A DNA stretch of 64,000 nt from Actinomycetota bacterium (GTDB taxonomy: Bacteria; Actinomycetota; Acidimicrobiia; Acidimicrobiales; Ilumatobacteraceae), in the NCBI GenBank assembly GCA_963169665.1, contig CAUJET010000153.1, positions 38,507 to 102,506 of the forward strand, in the 5' to 3' direction. Position 1 is the stretch's first letter, and each line of letters starts with the position of its first letter. The notes under the pieces were generated by a model. That model saw only the letters and a list, made by a program, of their open reading frames with translations, was not told the origin of the DNA and did not search any database. This document shows, piece after piece, positions 63,903 through 64,000 of the stretch. The translations under genes were made by a program, and so were the position numbers.

Positions 63903-64000
63903 CTAGGTGTGTTCGCCGGGGACGTTGTCCTTGAATGTGTTGAGGCATGCGGCTGGGGTTGACCATCCGAGCGCACCGTGGGTGCGGTGCTGATTGTAGA
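63903..64000 (-). mobile_element. C-terminal end of a transposase (IS3/IS481-type integrase core)
   Basis: The last 31 codons of a gene entering from the right edge, stop TAG at 63903-63905. The peptide YNQHRTHGALGWSTP followed by AACLNTF matches the C-terminal end of DDE integrase-core transposases (the 'YNxxRPHxALG..TP' motif). The IS family and its terminal inverted repeats cannot be fixed from this piece. Confidence 0.75.

Noticed and set aside
63703..63906. 67-codon ORF in the right-edge spacer
   Set aside because: Formed by tandem repeats and hairpin arms; low complexity and no ribosome-binding site.

Overview
The window is GC-rich chromosomal DNA with dense genes, many four-base stop/start overlaps and frequent GTG starts. 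It looks like a free-living high-GC actinobacterium. Several signs point to the Acidimicrobiia (Ilumatobacter-like): the ClpS-DUF2017 pair, a luciferase-like F420-type oxidoreductase, TANNNT -10 boxes next to start codons, and secreted proteins carrying 'LDTRDGTG' repeats. That placement is inference. No rRNA, CRISPR array, prophage or plasmid module was seen. The only mobile DNA is the tail of a transposase at the right edge.

Layout. 1-2.9 kb: start of a lipoprotein gene and clpB under a probable HspR-type operator. 3-7.7 kb: an HDOD protein and a heterodimeric ABC exporter with one degenerate ATP site. 7.9-11.8 kb: a DUF1800/DUF1501 pair; the DUF1501 protein carries a Tat signal and three C-terminal repeats. 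11.8-16.8 kb: ThuA-DoxX, a DrrAB-type exporter, and a divergent MarR-MFS pair. 16.8-23.5 kb: a HisD paralogue, an SRPBCC protein, purA-purB, a small conserved coiled-coil protein, an acyl-CoA thioesterase and pyrE. 23.5-28.7 kb: a PAS-GGDEF-EAL protein, a FIST sensor, a LarA-like protein and a small conserved protein. 28.7-36.8 kb: a LolCDE-like exporter, a luciferase-like oxidoreductase, an SDR, a double GNAT, an aldehyde dehydrogenase and EngB. 36.9-41 kb: a soluble MCP-type signaller with a separate PAS partner, divergent from a multi-PAS GGDEF protein. 41.0-41.4 kb: tRNA-Phe, tRNA-Asp and tRNA-Glu. 41.5-44.5 kb: a 4HBT thioesterase, PlsY-DegV, and ClpS-DUF2017. 44.6-54.6 kb: heme O synthase and a long cytochrome c oxidase locus. 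54.6-63.6 kb: an ABC-2 exporter, a glycosyltransferase, serS, pdxH, a FadB/FadJ-type protein, a YjqB-like hydrolase, and CcdA-TlpA. 63.6-64 kb: hairpins, short tandem repeats and the transposase end.

The most striking observation is in the oxidase locus. Upstream of a normal caa3-type oxidase (CtaC with fused cytochrome c, CtaD, CtaE, subunit IV, CtaG) lie three more membrane-protein genes. The first is a clear subunit I homologue in which every heme and CuB ligand is replaced. The second resembles a degenerate subunit III. The third carries a module also found at the C-terminus of the real CtaD, followed by an extracytoplasmic domain. Together they look like a paralogous, catalytically empty ('ghost') oxidase complex made alongside the real one.

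A second theme is gene expression. About twenty genes have a TANNNT box 6-9 bases before the start codon, which implies leaderless mRNAs. Two in-frame repeat-built micro-ORFs bridge neighbouring operon genes by stop/start overlap. Short tandem repeats of about 9-18 bases recur in spacers. Signalling is also prominent: two GGDEF proteins, a FIST sensor and a PAS/MCP pair.
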